This document shows, in pieces, positions 33,819-44,353 of a stretch of DNA of 64,000 nucleotides. The stretch spans positions 1 through 64,000 of the forward strand of contig NZ_JAPVOT010000017.1 of assembly GCF_027257845.1 (NCBI RefSeq). The letters run 5' to 3'. The position numbers and the translations under genes were made by a program. The notes beneath the pieces are model-generated. The model was not told the origin of the DNA and did not search any database. It saw nothing but the letters and a program-made list of their open reading frames with translations. The DNA is from Alteromonas sp. BMJM2. Its GTDB lineage: Bacteria; Pseudomonadota; Gammaproteobacteria; Enterobacterales; Alteromonadaceae. The number at the start of each line of letters is the position of its first letter. Positions within the stretch are counted from its first letter, which is position 1.

Positions 33819-35747
33819 ATGGGTAGAATCATAGGTATCGATTTAGGTACAACAAATTCATGTGTCGCAGTTCTAGACGGCGACAAACCACGCGTACTTG
33901 AAAACGCGGAAGGCGATCGTACAACGCCATCAATCATTGCATACACCAATGACGGCGAAACGCTTGTCGGTCAATCAGCGAAGCGTCAGGCAGTAACTAA
34001 CCCTGAAAATACCGTATTCGCTATCAAGCGTTTGATTGGTCGCCGCTTTAAAGATAATGAAGTACAGCGCGACATCGACATCATGCCTTATAAAATTGTA
34101 GAGGCTGATAACGGTGACGCATGGGTAGAAGCGAAAGGCGAGAAAATGGCGCCTCCTCAGATCTCTGCTGAAGTACTTAAGAAAATGAAAAAGACCGCTG
34201 AAGACTATCTTGGCGAAGAAGTGACAGGCGCGGTTATCACTGTACCTGCATACTTTAACGATTCTCAGCGTCAAGCAACTAAAGATGCGGGTCGTATTGC
34301 TGGTCTTGAAGTTAAGCGTATTATCAACGAGCCAACTGCTGCTGCTCTTGCCTACGGCATGGACAAAAAGCAAGGCGATAACATCGTTGCAGTATACGAC
34401 TTAGGTGGTGGTACGTTCGATATCTCTATCATCGAAATTGATGAAGTAGACGGCGAGCACACATTTGAAGTACTCGCTACAAACGGTGACACCCACCTTG
34501 GTGGTGAAGATTTCGATAACCGTGTTATCAACTATCTTGTTGACGAGTTCAAGAAAGATCAAGGCATCGACCTTCGCAAAGATCCGCTTGCTATGCAGCG
34601 TCTTAAAGAAGCCGGTGAGAAAGCGAAAATCGAACTTTCATCTTCACAACAAACAGAGGTTAACCTGCCTTACATCACTGCTGATGGTTCAGGTCCTAAG
34701 CATTTAGCGATTAAACTAACTCGCTCTAAGCTAGAATCTCTTGTTGAAGAGTTAGTTAAAAACTCGCTTGGCCCACTTAAGCAGGCTATCGAAGATTCTG
34801 GTCTATCAGTAGGCGAGATTAACGATATCATCTTGGTTGGTGGTCAAACTCGTATGCCTCTAGTTCAGAAGTATGTAACTGAATTCTTCGGCAAAGAGCC
34901 ACGCAAAGACGTTAACCCTGATGAAGCTGTTGCAGTAGGTGCGGCAATTCAAGGTGGTGTGCTTTCTGGTGATGTTAAAGACGTATTGCTTCTAGACGTT
35001 ACTCCACTGTCTCTTGGTATTGAAACCATGGGCGGCGTAATGACGGCGCTAATCGAGAAGAACACGACTATTCCAACGAAGAAGTCTCAAACCTTCTCTA
35101 CAGCAGAAGACAATCAGTCTGCGGTAACAGTACACGTACTACAGGGTGAGCGTAAGCAATCAAGCGGCAATAAGTCTCTTGGTCAGTTCAACCTGGAAGG
35201 TATTCGTCCTGCGTCTCGCGGTGTACCGCAAATCGAAGTTACCTTCGACCTAGATGCCGACGGTATCCTACACGTATCAGCAAAAGATAAAGATACGGGT
35301 AAAGAGCAGAAGATCACGATTAAAGCGTCTTCAGGTCTAAGTGACGATGAAGTAGAAAAAATGGTAGCCGATGCTGAAGCGAACAAAGAAGCTGATAAGA
35401 AGTTCGAAGAACTTATTCAGGCTCGCAACCAAGCTGACGGCATGATCCACGCGACTCGTAAGCAAATGGAAGAAGTTGGCGATGCATTAAGTGCAGAAGA
35501 CAAAGCGCCAATTGAAGAAGCATTAAGTGCGCTAGAAACAGCGAGCAAAGGCGAAGACAAAGCTGAAATCGAAGCGAAAACGCAGGAACTTATCCAAGCG
35601 TCTAGCAAGTTGATGGAAGCAGCGCAAGCGCAGCAAGGTGCAGCAGCTGGTGCACAAGAAGGCGCTGAGCCAGAAGCTTCTGCAAAAGGCGACGACGATG
35701 TTGTTGACGCTGAATTTGAAGAAGTAAAAGACGAAGATAAAAAGTAA
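33819..35747 (+). CDS. dnaK: Chaperone DnaK (Hsp70)
   Basis: A 642-residue Hsp70. The ATPase domain begins [15 protein letters not shown] and holds [14 protein letters not shown] and the [10 protein letters not shown] block; the linker [19 protein letters not shown] leads to the substrate-binding domain and a helical lid, ending in a Gln/Ala-rich stretch and the conserved acidic tail ([11 protein letters not shown]). Length matches E. coli (638). CGGAGACACG before the ATG is a good ribosome site. Works with GrpE (upstream, 126-bp gap) and DnaJ (downstream). Confidence 0.98.
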   Translation: MGRIIGIDLGTTNSCVAVLDGDKPRVLENAEGDRTTPSIIAYTNDGETLVGQSAKRQAVTNPENTVFAIKRLIGRRFKDNEVQRDIDIMPYKIVEADNGDAWVEAKGEKMAPPQISAEVLKKMKKTAEDYLGEEVTGAVITVPAYFNDSQRQATKDAGRIAGLEVKRIINEPTAAALAYGMDKKQGDNIVAVYDLGGGTFDISIIEIDEVDGEHTFEVLATNGDTHLGGEDFDNRVINYLVDEFKKDQGIDLRKDPLAMQRLKEAGEKAKIELSSSQQTEVNLPYITADGSGPKHLAIKLTRSKLESLVEELVKNSLGPLKQAIEDSGLSVGEINDIILVGGQTRMPLVQKYVTEFFGKEPRKDVNPDEAVAVGAAIQGGVLSGDVKDVLLLDVTPLSLGIETMGGVMTALIEKNTTIPTKKSQTFSTAEDNQSAVTVHVLQGERKQSSGNKSLGQFNLEGIRPASRGVPQIEVTFDLDADGILHVSAKDKDTGKEQKITIKASSGLSDDEVEKMVADAEANKEADKKFEELIQARNQADGMIHATRKQMEEVGDALSAEDKAPIEEALSALETASKGEDKAEIEAKTQELIQASSKLMEAAQAQQGAAAGAQEGAEPEASAKGDDDVVDAEFEEVKDEDKK

Positions 35748-35759
35748 GCTGTATTGATT

Positions 35760-35777
35760 AGCCCGGTGCGCCGGGCT
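35760..35777 (+). terminator. Weak terminator after dnaK
   Basis: AGCCCGG-TGCG-CCGGGCT forms a 7-bp GC-rich stem followed by GTTTAG, 12 bp after the stop. The short T-run suggests partial read-through into dnaJ, as known for dnaKJ operons. Confidence 0.65.
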
Positions 35778-35939
35778 GTTTAGCAGTTCAGGCGCATCAG
35801 GATTTTCTTGCTGCGCCTTTGTTGTGTAAATGACTTGTCGTTAGCGTATGAGCAGTGCAGGTGATTTTCACAACAGTTAGATGTAGATTTGACAGGCGAT
35901 TTATATGCTTGTCGACAATAAGTAGGGTAAGTAAACGAT

Positions 35940-37073
35940 ATGTCGAAACGTGACTACTACGAAGTGCTTGGAGTAGATAAAAGTGCTGGCGAACGCGAAA
36001 TTAAAAAAGCGTACAAAAAGCTAGCGATGAAATATCACCCAGACCGTACTGAGGGTGATAAAGCACTTGAAGTTAAGTTTAAGGAAATTCAAGAAGCTTA
36101 CGAGATTCTGTCAGATTCACAGAAACGTGCTGCTTACGATCAGTATGGTCACGCAGGCGTCGATCCTAATCGCGGTGGCGGTGGCTACGGCGGTGGTGCA
36201 GATTTCGGCGACATCTTTGGTGATGTGTTCGGTGATATTTTTGGTGGCGGCGGTCGTGGTGGTCGTCAATCTCGCGCTCGTCAAGGTTCAGACCTTCGAT
36301 ACAATCTTGAGCTTTCGCTAGAAGAAGCCGTTCGCGGTAAGAGCGTTGATATTCGTGTTCCTGCTTTAGCAGAATGTGAAGTTTGTGATGGCTCTGGAGC
36401 TAAAAATGGTTCTTCGCCAAAAACATGCCCAACGTGTCACGGCAACGGTCAAGTGCAAATGCGTCAAGGGTTCTTCGCGGTTCAACAAACCTGTCCTACC
36501 TGTTCTGGTAAAGGCAAAATTATTGAAGATCCATGTAACAGCTGTCACGGGCATGGTCGCAAAGAAAAGACAAAAACGCTTAATGTTAAGATTCCAGCAG
36601 GCGTTGATACGGGTGACCGAATTCGCCTGTCAGGCGAAGGTGAAGCCGGCGAAAACGGTGCACCAGCGGGCGACTTGTATGTTCAAGTACATATTCGAGA
36701 GCACAAAATCTTTGAGCGTGACGGCAATAATCTGTATTGCGAAGTACCGCTTAGCTTTACCACCGCAGCACTAGGCGGCGAGTTGGAAGTGCCAACACTT
36801 GATGGCAAAGTAAAGCTTAAAATAAGCGCTGAAACACAAACTGGCCGCATGTTCAGGCTGCGTGGCAAAGGTGTTAAGTCGGTGCGAACAGGTGCGATTG
36901 GCGATTTAATGTGTAAGGTCGTGGTAGAAACACCAGTAAACCTTTCATCTAAGCAGAAAGAGCTATTGCGCGAACTTGAAGAGTCTATGGGTAAAGCGTC
37001 AAGCAAGCATAGCCCTAAAGCACAAGGCTTCTTTGATGGCGTTAAAAAGTTTTTCGACGATTTAACTAATTAA
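35940..37073 (+). CDS. dnaJ: Chaperone DnaJ (Hsp40)
   Basis: A 377-residue type-I J-protein: J domain with the HPD motif in MKYHPDRT (about residue 33), a Gly/Phe-rich linker (75-115, [16 protein letters not shown]), four zinc-finger repeats ([32 protein letters not shown], about 146-205) and the two C-terminal substrate-binding barrels. All key residues are present. It stimulates DnaK ATP hydrolysis and delivers clients. 192 bp from dnaK, followed by a strong terminator. Confidence 0.98.
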   Translation: MSKRDYYEVLGVDKSAGEREIKKAYKKLAMKYHPDRTEGDKALEVKFKEIQEAYEILSDSQKRAAYDQYGHAGVDPNRGGGGYGGGADFGDIFGDVFGDIFGGGGRGGRQSRARQGSDLRYNLELSLEEAVRGKSVDIRVPALAECEVCDGSGAKNGSSPKTCPTCHGNGQVQMRQGFFAVQQTCPTCSGKGKIIEDPCNSCHGHGRKEKTKTLNVKIPAGVDTGDRIRLSGEGEAGENGAPAGDLYVQVHIREHKIFERDGNNLYCEVPLSFTTAALGGELEVPTLDGKVKLKISAETQTGRMFRLRGKGVKSVRTGAIGDLMCKVVVETPVNLSSKQKELLRELEESMGKASSKHSPKAQGFFDGVKKFFDDLTN

Positions 37074-37201
37074 ATTAGTCAGCTTTTTAGGTGTTAAATT
37101 ACTGCGTAATGCCGGTGAGGTTACACACCTCATTATGTTTGATGGCTTAATGAAATAGCCAAAAAATAGCACGGAAGAACAACTTAAAAAGATAGCAATT
37201 A

Positions 37202-37236
37202 AATGCCAGTTAGCTGTGCTAACTGGCATTTTTTTT
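37202..37236 (+). terminator. Strong terminator after dnaJ
   Basis: AATGCCAGTTAGC and GCTAACTGGCATT form a perfect 13-bp stem with a TGT loop, followed by eight T. It lies in the 474-bp gap 37074-37547; the remainder of that gap is A+T-rich and I see only the probable promoter region of the next gene. Confidence 0.93.
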
Positions 37237-37547
37237 ATCTGTAGCCACTGTCTATCTAGGTCAATTGGGCCTAATCAACTCTTCAATTCATACTTTTTGT
37301 CCTTATTTCCCTATATTCAATAAATCTGTTTCTATTGCGTCGATTATAATTAAGTTTTTGAAATTGATAGACAATTTCCACATTTAAAACTGGGTGGTAA
37401 TTTCTGGATTCAACTAAAGTATAGGTTTGAATACGTATATATAGCCCAACATGTTTTTGTTTTTGTGAAGGTGGCGTTTAATACAACTCAAGCAACGACG
37501 AGTGAGTTGCAACCAACATTAATCAATCAGAAACAGGAACTTTAACC

Positions 37548-37946
37548 ATGTTGAAAATAGTTAAAACCTCTATCATTATCGCAGCATCTACTCTTGCTTT
37601 CTCTAACGCAGCACAAGCAGACGGTATCAGTGATGCACTTGCTAATATCTGTACTATTGTACAGGCTGACGACAAAGGCGAGCTTCGTAAGAAAATGCGT
37701 AGCGTTCAGTCAGACTACCGTTTAAAACTTCGCGATTATTACGCAGGTATCTCATGTGACGGTCAAAGTCTTATTCGCACAGCAGTAACCAGCAATGCGG
37801 TTGAAGTGGGCACCTTACTCGTTAAGAAAATGCCTAGTAAAGACCTTCAGGCACCAGAAGCAGACGGCAAAACACTACAAGCGTGGATTGCTGAGCAAGG
37901 TTTACAAGACTCACCAATTTCTGCTGAGCTTAACGGAAGAATTTAA
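37548..37946 (+). CDS. DUF3718 family periplasmic protein
   Basis: A 132-residue protein with a signal peptide (residues 1-24, ending AAQA) and a mature domain of the DUF3718 type: DALANICTIVQADDKGELRK, RSVQSDYRLKLRDYYAGISC and QSLIRTAVTSNA, with two cysteines that could form a disulfide. The family is common in Alteromonadales and has no known function. CAGGAAC before the ATG is a fair ribosome site. Monocistronic. Confidence 0.82.
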   Translation: MLKIVKTSIIIAASTLAFSNAAQADGISDALANICTIVQADDKGELRKKMRSVQSDYRLKLRDYYAGISCDGQSLIRTAVTSNAVEVGTLLVKKMPSKDLQAPEADGKTLQAWIAEQGLQDSPISAELNGRI

Positions 37947-38032
37947 TCTTCAACCATACTGAATTTATCACACCACGCTATTAAGCGGTGTGATTACCAT
38001 TTCAACATGGTAGCGGCATTGCGCCGCACTAG

Positions 38033-38063
38033 AGGCCCCTTTAATGGGGCCTTGCCTTTTTTT
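38033..38063 (+). terminator. Terminator in the gap 37947-38341
   Basis: AGGCCCC-TTTAAT-GGGGCCT followed by TGCC and seven T. An additional hairpin without T-run (ATCACACC with GGTGTGAT) lies at about 37967-37994, just after the DUF3718 gene. The open frames over 38044-38289 have no coding character. Confidence 0.8.
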
Positions 38064-38341
38064 ACTTGCCATCATTTTTCTAACTCCTCACCGCTGTAAT
38101 TTCTTGTGTTTCCTAACTCTCAAATTTGCGGGGGTACTTTGTGTGTCCCTAACATGCGCTTGGCATGTTCCTAGATTGTTTCGCCTGATTTTTATCAATT
38201 ATCACTTGCGCTTTGAACGGCTCTTCGTCACGATGAAAAGTGCGTGCTGGAAACAGCGGGGCAACAGGCCTTATAAAAATCACCACTGATACCGCAGTGT
38301 ATAGAAAGCAAATCTCATAGTGTTAAAAAAAGGGAACAGGC

Positions 38342-38839
38342 ATGAAACATATAAATAAAGCAGTAATCGCAGCCACAGCTTGCATGGCATTTTCAAGTGT
38401 TGCGTTTTCTAGTAACGCATTAGCCGCAGAAGTAAAGCCAGCAATGTCGGCAAAGCATGCAAAAGCGGCAACGCAATATCGCCAATCAATTTTTCAACTT
38501 GTGAAAAGCAATATGGGGCCATTAGGCGGAATGGCCAAAGGGGCACTGCCATTTGATGAATCAGTGATTGAAACTAACGCGGTACGGTTAGAACAGCTTG
38601 CTAACATGATGGGCGATTATCTGTCGGTAGATACAAGAGAATACAACATGGACACTGGCGCTAAAGACACCATTTGGGAAAACTTCTCAGATGTTGAAAC
38701 TAAAATAGCTGCATTTAAAAGTGCTGCCCAAGGCCTGCAGACAGCAGTAGATGCTGGCGATGAAAGTGCTTATAGGAATGCGATTGGGAAAATTGGCGCA
38801 AGCTGTAAGTCATGTCACGATGACTATAAAAAAGAGTAA
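38342..38839 (+). CDS. Cytochrome c' family protein
   Basis: A 165-residue periplasmic c-type cytochrome. The signal peptide ends near ALAA (residue 28). The mature four-helix bundle ends with the haem motif CKSCH (about 155-159) followed by DDYKKE, the C-terminal placement typical of cytochrome c'. Such proteins bind NO or serve as small electron carriers. AAAGGGAACAGGC precedes the ATG. A cytochrome b561-type protein, a common partner, is encoded at 46381-47091 but not adjacent. Confidence 0.87.
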   Translation: MKHINKAVIAATACMAFSSVAFSSNALAAEVKPAMSAKHAKAATQYRQSIFQLVKSNMGPLGGMAKGALPFDESVIETNAVRLEQLANMMGDYLSVDTREYNMDTGAKDTIWENFSDVETKIAAFKSAAQGLQTAVDAGDESAYRNAIGKIGASCKSCHDDYKKE

Positions 38840-38843
38840 AAAA

Positions 38844-38868
38844 ACGCGCCGTAAAGGCGCGTTTTTTT
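38844..38868. terminator. Bidirectional terminator
   Basis: ACGCGCC-GTAAA-GGCGCGT, flanked by eight A on the left and seven T on the right, serves both the cytochrome c' gene and the convergent EF-hand gene. Confidence 0.9.
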
Positions 38869-38887
38869 GTTACTGAGCACGATTTTG

Positions 38888-39499
38888 CTATTCGTCTGAT
38901 TTACTATCAGTATTACGCTGCAACGTTGAATACTCAACACGAGAGATTAATTCATCACCGTTTTCATCAATGTTGTCAAAGTCTTCCGTGACTCCGCTTC
39001 GCGAAGCCTCTGCTTTAGTTAACTTACCATCATTATTGACGTCCATCATATCGAATTCGCTTTTTGCGATAGCAACAGCATCTGTTTCGACGTCAATCTT
39101 AGGTTCAAACTCGTCGTCTTTAATCTCAGTTTGCGCGTTTTCCTGAAGTTCGTAGGTTAACCTTTCATCTTTAGTTGAAACTGAAGGCGTGTCGTGAATA
39201 TCGCTCATGTTGTGTTTCATTGTTTCAACCGACGCAACTAAGTCGCGGTCAAAATGCTGGGGTTGGTTGATAACGTGACTGTTGAACTCTTCTAACGAAA
39301 TTTTCTTGTCAGAGTTAACATCGATTTTTGAGAAATGTGCAAAAATCTTGTTGCCCTTTGCTTCTTGTTGAGGAATGTAGCTGTTATCGTTGTTATCAAG
39401 CTCGGCAAATGCAGTTTCAATTTTTTCAACACTTTCGACCGCCAATGCATTTGCTGAAATTACGGTACCAATTAATGATGCTAATGCTAATTTTTTCAT
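38888..39499 (-). CDS. EF-hand calcium-binding periplasmic protein
   Basis: A 203-residue protein with a signal peptide (MKKLALASLIGTVISANALA). Four EF-hand-like loops are visible: DNNDNSYIPQQE (degenerate), DVNSDKKISLEE, DVNNDGKLTKAE and DENGDELISRVE, in two pairs separated by an acidic linker, so it may bind calcium in the periplasm. The frame extends 13 codons upstream, but AAGGAATCTGAT before the ATG at 39499 and the signal peptide decide the start. Function unknown. Confidence 0.83.
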   Translation of the reverse strand: MKKLALASLIGTVISANALAVESVEKIETAFAELDNNDNSYIPQQEAKGNKIFAHFSKIDVNSDKKISLEEFNSHVINQPQHFDRDLVASVETMKHNMSDIHDTPSVSTKDERLTYELQENAQTEIKDDEFEPKIDVETDAVAIAKSEFDMMDVNNDGKLTKAEASRSGVTEDFDNIDENGDELISRVEYSTLQRNTDSKSDE

Positions 39500-39707
39500 A
39501 TCAGATTCCTTGATGTTTAATCTCTGTACAACCTTCAACAGAGATGTTGATTCAAGTTTACCAATTCATTTCGCGTACCAGTTTTATATAATCTTTTTTA
39601 TCAGCAGGTTAAAAGTTTTTTGAGAATGCTATTTCGTCAGTATGTGACTTAACTATAGGGCTAAGTGCAAGAATTACCCAGTTTACTCACGTCGTTAGTG
39701 TTTCGTT

Positions 39708-40382
39708 TTATTGAAGTTCGTCCTTTAGTGACGTTGCAATTTTTGCGGATTCTTCAAAGATATCTTTTTGGTTATCAAAATGATTGTGGTGAACAAACTC
39801 ACACATTAACTTTGGAATATCGGCAAGGGGTAAGACGTGAGATGGATGGTCGTTCATCAGTGCCATAAGAGGTAAATGAGGTTCGTATGCATCACTAGGC
39901 GATTGAGCCACGGTGATGCCTCCTTGATGACTTGTTTCTATCATACCCTGTATTCCATCATCTAACTTGCCCGTTAACAATATAGCGATCGCACGGTCCT
40001 TGTATTCACGAGCGCCGGATTTGAAAAGAAAATTGATTGACGGTCGCCAGAGTTCATCATCTGGTAAATCGGAGTAAAAAACTTGGTTATCGTCAATCCC
40101 AATGTTTAAATTTTCAGGGGGAAGGTAAATGCAACCGGAACGAACCACTTCTCCATCCTCTGCAATTTTAACTGGCAAGTTCGACTTCGACTGCAGCACT
40201 GCTAGCATTCCAGGCGAATTAACCTCACTGTCTCGTAATCGATGAAGTAGGAAAAATACGGGGCAGGGAAAGTCATCGGGCAACGCAGACGCTAAGGCGA
40301 TAAAAGCTTTCACGCCTCCGGCGGAAGCTCCAATAAAGAAAACCGGATTGATAGCAGGGTATCGCGGAAATACGAAAGCCAC
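39708..40382 (-). CDS. Stand-alone CheB-type methylesterase
   Basis: A 224-residue CheB catalytic domain without a receiver. The nucleophile Ser is in FFIGASAGGVKAF (about residues 17-22), the His in LLHRL (CheB usually has QHM), and the Asp in GKLDDGIQG, where classical CheB has GMGxDG. The changes around His and Asp leave activity uncertain. Start is GTG, one base after the stop of the CheB-CheR-kinase fusion gene, so the two are translated together. The last 30 residues are an extra acidic helix. No CheA or CheW is nearby. Confidence 0.8.
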   Translation of the reverse strand: MAFVFPRYPAINPVFFIGASAGGVKAFIALASALPDDFPCPVFFLLHRLRDSEVNSPGMLAVLQSKSNLPVKIAEDGEVVRSGCIYLPPENLNIGIDDNQVFYSDLPDDELWRPSINFLFKSGAREYKDRAIAILLTGKLDDGIQGMIETSHQGGITVAQSPSDAYEPHLPLMALMNDHPSHVLPLADIPKLMCEFVHHNHFDNQKDIFEESAKIATSLKDELQ

Positions 40383-40383
40383 A

Positions 40384-43300
40384 TTATTTTCCTAGGTACT
40401 TTTTCAATAACTTAAATAGAGAACTGATCTCCACAGGTTTGGGTAAAAATTCGATCATCCCAGCCCCGCGACACCGTTTAATAATATCGTTATGAACATG
40501 AGCAGACACAGCAACAACTTTCGACGCTTCATGTTTACCTGTGGATTGCATTAATTTGAACCGTTCATAAAATTCAAATCCATCCATACCGTCCATTTGA
40601 AGATCTAACAGAATAACGGAGTAGCTAGACCCTTTAAGCGCTTCTAGCGCGCGCTCACCATTTTCAGCTACGTCGTATGCGACGCCAAACTCGTCTAAAT
40701 AGGATGAAATGATAAAAACATTCGTCTCATTATCTTCAACAACGAGGACTTTTTCTTCGTCGTGAATGTCTAGTTTGTACGTTTCATTGTGTTTCGATTG
40801 TAGAGGCTCTTTAATGTATTGGGGTGTCCGAAGTGGCAGCGTTATTTTAAACGATGAACCTTCACCTTCTTCACTTTCAACTTCAATGGTACCGCCGAAT
40901 AAGCTAACTAACTCTCTGATTATCGCTAATCCGAGTCCAGAGCCACCAAACCTTCGCGCTATACTGGCATTTGCTTGAGTAAACTTATCAAAGATCAAGT
41001 TCACACTTTCTTTAGACATACCGATACCGGTGTCAACCACCTCTATCACTAAGTAATAGATGGTTTGCTTCCACTCTCCATGTGCCTTAACTTTTATTGT
41101 GCCTGAGTCAGTAAATTTAATGGAGTTTGACAGAAGGTTAGTCACTATCTGCTGAATACGCAAAGGATCTCCAATGAATTGCTCAGGCAATTCGTGACTT
41201 AATACCGTTGAAATAGTAATTCCGTCGCTCTTTTTATCAACAGAATAAAGCTCAATCAAATCTCGGATAATATCTTGAATTGAAAATTCAGTGTATTCAA
41301 GGGTCAGCTGCCCCGTTTCAAGCTTTGCGAAATCAAGTAAATCATTCAACAGGGCTTTTAACTTGCCTGTCGCATTATTCAGTATAGCAAGCAGGCGCTC
41401 TTGCTTACTCTCGTCAGATACATTCAAGCGAAATACTTCATTCACACCTACGATTGCGTTAAGCGGAGTCCGTATCTCATGACTCACATTTGCCAAAAAC
41501 TCTGTTTTTGCCTGACTAGCTTGGTGTGCTAAAAGCCGCTTCTCTTCAAGTTCTTTTTGCTGAAGCATTATTGTGGTGATATCAATAAAGCTCAAAATAG
41601 CACCTTCAACTTGATTGTTCGTACTCACAAATGGCATAACGTGAACATCGTAGTGGCTATCGTCAGTTACCACTTGAATAACCTCTTCTTTTTCTTTATT
41701 TATGACTTCATAGGTGAGTTCAATGATGTCATTCGATTTGAAGGCCCTCTGTAATCGAGAACTAAAATTACTCAAATCTTCTTGTAAGGAGAAAAATGTT
41801 TTTGCGGCTATGTTTGCTTGAACAGCATTAAACTTAGTGTCGACGTAAATTAAAGGGAATTGTAGCGAATTTTTCAGGTTGACCAACTGATTTGACATGC
41901 GCTCAATGGCCGTCGTTTTTTCATTGAGTTGGTCATTCATCGTGACTAACTCTTCATTGGTTGACTGTAATTCTTCGTTGGTGGTTTCCAACTCTTCATT
42001 TGAAGACTGTAATTCTTCATTGGAAGACTGAAGCTCTTCGTTCATTGATTGAAGTTCTTCGTTAGAAGTCTCAAGCTCTTCAATAACAGTTTGTATGTGC
42101 TCCCTGGCCATTGAAAGCTCGTCTTCTAACTCTTTTACGCGATGCGAGTTTTCGTCTGCTAACGTTTGTACATCATGCTCCTCAATTTTCTTTAACCGGT
42201 TGAAGCAAACCAGTAAGAACGATTCGGATGTCTCCTCAACTGCGATAGGATAAACGGACATTTTAACTTGGTATGGCGTGCCTTCCATAGAGAGACGGCG
42301 AGGCTGTCCCTCAGAAAGTGCTTTCGTTTTTAGGGCTTTGTAAATAAGCGGGCGAATTTCATGCTTAAAGACTTCAATGATAATTTCGCTCAAATTGAGA
42401 GAAGGCTTTCCTTTTGAGAACTTTATGTAAGTCGAGCTTTTACCATAGCTATGTTCAATGTCTAAATTGTCATTGACCATAATACAGGCGTCGCCCAGTT
42501 GCTCTATAAGCGTTTCTGGTAATTTGGGAGCAGACGAATCATGCACCGCCGAGCGGCTCTCAGTAAGTGCACCTCCCACCGTTTTGTTACTTAAATAAAA
42601 GCGCTGAGGATTGAACGATGTCACGCTTCGCTTCTGAAAAATACGCTCCTGAGAGTGAATAGTTCTAAATATATCAGTAACTTGTGATGTGCTTTCTGAT
42701 TTCCCTAAAAACATATAGCCGCGTTCTCGCAACGAATAATGAAATATGCGATACACTTTTTTCTGCAGCTCTTGCTCAAAGTAAATAAGTAAATTGCGGC
42801 AGGTGATTAGGTCTACGCGTAAAAAAGGCGGATCATCTGCAATATTGTGATTAGAAAATAATATGACTCGCTTGAGTTCATCAATGATTTCATAACCGTT
42901 ATTTTTTCTTTTAAAGTATTTCTCTCTGTAAGCGGGCGGCACGTCTGCCATAGACGCTTCGCTATAAACTCCTCGTCGTGCGATGGCAAGTGCATTTGCA
43001 TCTACATCGGTTGAGAAAATTTGATGATCGCCAGCTGCCAACTGGTCTAACCCTCCCACAGCCTCGGCCAGCATAATTGCCAAGCTATACGCCTCTTCGC
43101 CCGTCGCACAGCCGACCACCCATAATCGCAGCGGTTCGCCCTCAGATTTTTGAGCAACAATGTCGTCAAGAATAGGTGATAATTGTTTGAATGTGTTCGG
43201 ATCTCGGAAGAAGTTAGTGACAGATATTAAAATGTCTTTGTAGAGAAGTTCGACTTCAGTCGGTTCGCGACGTAACAGGTCCACATAAGAATTAAAATTA

Positions 43301-44046
43301 CTGAGCCGCCTTGCGAGCATTCGTCGTTCGATACGTCGCTGAAGTGTTGCTTTTTTATATTGCTTAAACGATACACCACATTGTTTTCGAACAATATTAA
43401 TAAGCTCTGCAAACCTATCTTTTGCTTCCACCGCATCGAGCCTAGCTCGCAACGCTTTTGGTAATTGAGTGCTTAAATCGCTTAGGTGTTTACCTATTTC
43501 TCCCGGTTCCAATATAAAATCAACACAATCGGTATCAATGGATGCATTTGGCATTCCGTCGTAAGATGCCGACTCTGGTTGTTGTGCGTAAGTGCAACCA
43601 CCGGACGCGCGAATCACTTTAACACCATGAGCACCATCGGACCCGGTTCCAGATAGTACTACGCCAATACTTCGCTCACCTTTTTGCTCTGCCAGCGATT
43701 TGAATAACGTGTTTACAGAAGGTTTGGCCAGGGCTTTTGGGCCAGGCGCAGAAAGATGAATGGTATTATTTACAATGAAGACATCATAGTTAGGAGGTGT
43801 AATATAAACCACATTGGGTTGGGCTTCGATGCCGTCTACGATGGTTTGTACATCAAGAGATGTCACACGCTGAATTAATTCTGTGAGTTTGCTATCGTGC
43901 TTTGGGGATAAATGTAATGCAATGATATAAACCATGTTCGCGTCACGGGGCAATAGTTTACACAGTGATTGAATTGCATCAAGGCCGCCCGCAGACGCCC
44001 CCACACCCACCCAGAATAAAGACTGTTCAGTCTCTGGCGTTTCCAT
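40384..44046 (-). CDS. CheB-CheR-PAS-histidine kinase-receiver fusion
   Basis: A 1220-residue fusion. CheB methylesterase comes first (GVGASAGGLDAIQ near residue 15, ALHLSPKHDS, GTGSDGAHG), then CheR methyltransferase (about 210-480, VTNFFRDPNTF, LWVVGCATGEEAYS, DLITCRNLLIYF). A PAS region and a heptad coiled-coil rich in NEELQ repeats (about 640-700) follow, then a second PAS (about 710-810), HisKA with FLANVSHEIRTPLNAI (His about 855), HATPase (NLLSNSIKFT, DTGIGM, GSGLGLAI), and a receiver with VILLDLQMDGMDG (Asp about 1145). No membrane segment. It likely links a methylation-like step with phosphorelay; the output partner is unknown. Coupled to a second CheB. Confidence 0.9.
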   Translation of the reverse strand: METPETEQSLFWVGVGASAGGLDAIQSLCKLLPRDANMVYIIALHLSPKHDSKLTELIQRVTSLDVQTIVDGIEAQPNVVYITPPNYDVFIVNNTIHLSAPGPKALAKPSVNTLFKSLAEQKGERSIGVVLSGTGSDGAHGVKVIRASGGCTYAQQPESASYDGMPNASIDTDCVDFILEPGEIGKHLSDLSTQLPKALRARLDAVEAKDRFAELINIVRKQCGVSFKQYKKATLQRRIERRMLARRLSNFNSYVDLLRREPTEVELLYKDILISVTNFFRDPNTFKQLSPILDDIVAQKSEGEPLRLWVVGCATGEEAYSLAIMLAEAVGGLDQLAAGDHQIFSTDVDANALAIARRGVYSEASMADVPPAYREKYFKRKNNGYEIIDELKRVILFSNHNIADDPPFLRVDLITCRNLLIYFEQELQKKVYRIFHYSLRERGYMFLGKSESTSQVTDIFRTIHSQERIFQKRSVTSFNPQRFYLSNKTVGGALTESRSAVHDSSAPKLPETLIEQLGDACIMVNDNLDIEHSYGKSSTYIKFSKGKPSLNLSEIIIEVFKHEIRPLIYKALKTKALSEGQPRRLSMEGTPYQVKMSVYPIAVEETSESFLLVCFNRLKKIEEHDVQTLADENSHRVKELEDELSMAREHIQTVIEELETSNEELQSMNEELQSSNEELQSSNEELETTNEELQSTNEELVTMNDQLNEKTTAIERMSNQLVNLKNSLQFPLIYVDTKFNAVQANIAAKTFFSLQEDLSNFSSRLQRAFKSNDIIELTYEVINKEKEEVIQVVTDDSHYDVHVMPFVSTNNQVEGAILSFIDITTIMLQQKELEEKRLLAHQASQAKTEFLANVSHEIRTPLNAIVGVNEVFRLNVSDESKQERLLAILNNATGKLKALLNDLLDFAKLETGQLTLEYTEFSIQDIIRDLIELYSVDKKSDGITISTVLSHELPEQFIGDPLRIQQIVTNLLSNSIKFTDSGTIKVKAHGEWKQTIYYLVIEVVDTGIGMSKESVNLIFDKFTQANASIARRFGGSGLGLAIIRELVSLFGGTIEVESEEGEGSSFKITLPLRTPQYIKEPLQSKHNETYKLDIHDEEKVLVVEDNETNVFIISSYLDEFGVAYDVAENGERALEALKGSSYSVILLDLQMDGMDGFEFYERFKLMQSTGKHEASKVVAVSAHVHNDIIKRCRGAGMIEFLPKPVEISSLFKLLKKYLGK

Positions 44047-44353
44047 CTATTTGTCTCAGTAAATTCAGCTATCTATGGGAGTATAGTAACGTGGGGAATT
44101 GATGAAAGCTATTGATGATTGTTTATTAAATTCTATTGGTTATAAGTACCTATGGCCGTTTCCGCCTCGTTTAGAGACTAGAAAGATCCAATAATAGGTG
44201 ATCATAAAAGCGTGGGTGTTATTGCCTCGGATAGATAAGCTTTTGCAAGGCTGATAAAGAAACTACTTAACCTTTTTACTGCGTACACAAATAATTAACG
44301 AATGTAAGCCTGAAGTCTTATAAGCATTCTCACAGTAGTGAAGTATTGTAACC
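44047..44353. other. Intergenic region before the acyl-CoA synthetase gene
   Basis: 307 bp between divergent genes; A+T-rich, presumably with both promoters. No repeat, hairpin or operator was recognised. Confidence 0.4.

Noticed and set aside
38044..38289. 81-codon open frame after the DUF3718 gene
   Set aside because: It begins inside a terminator hairpin, has no ribosome site and its residue mix (many Cys, Phe, Arg) is not protein-like.
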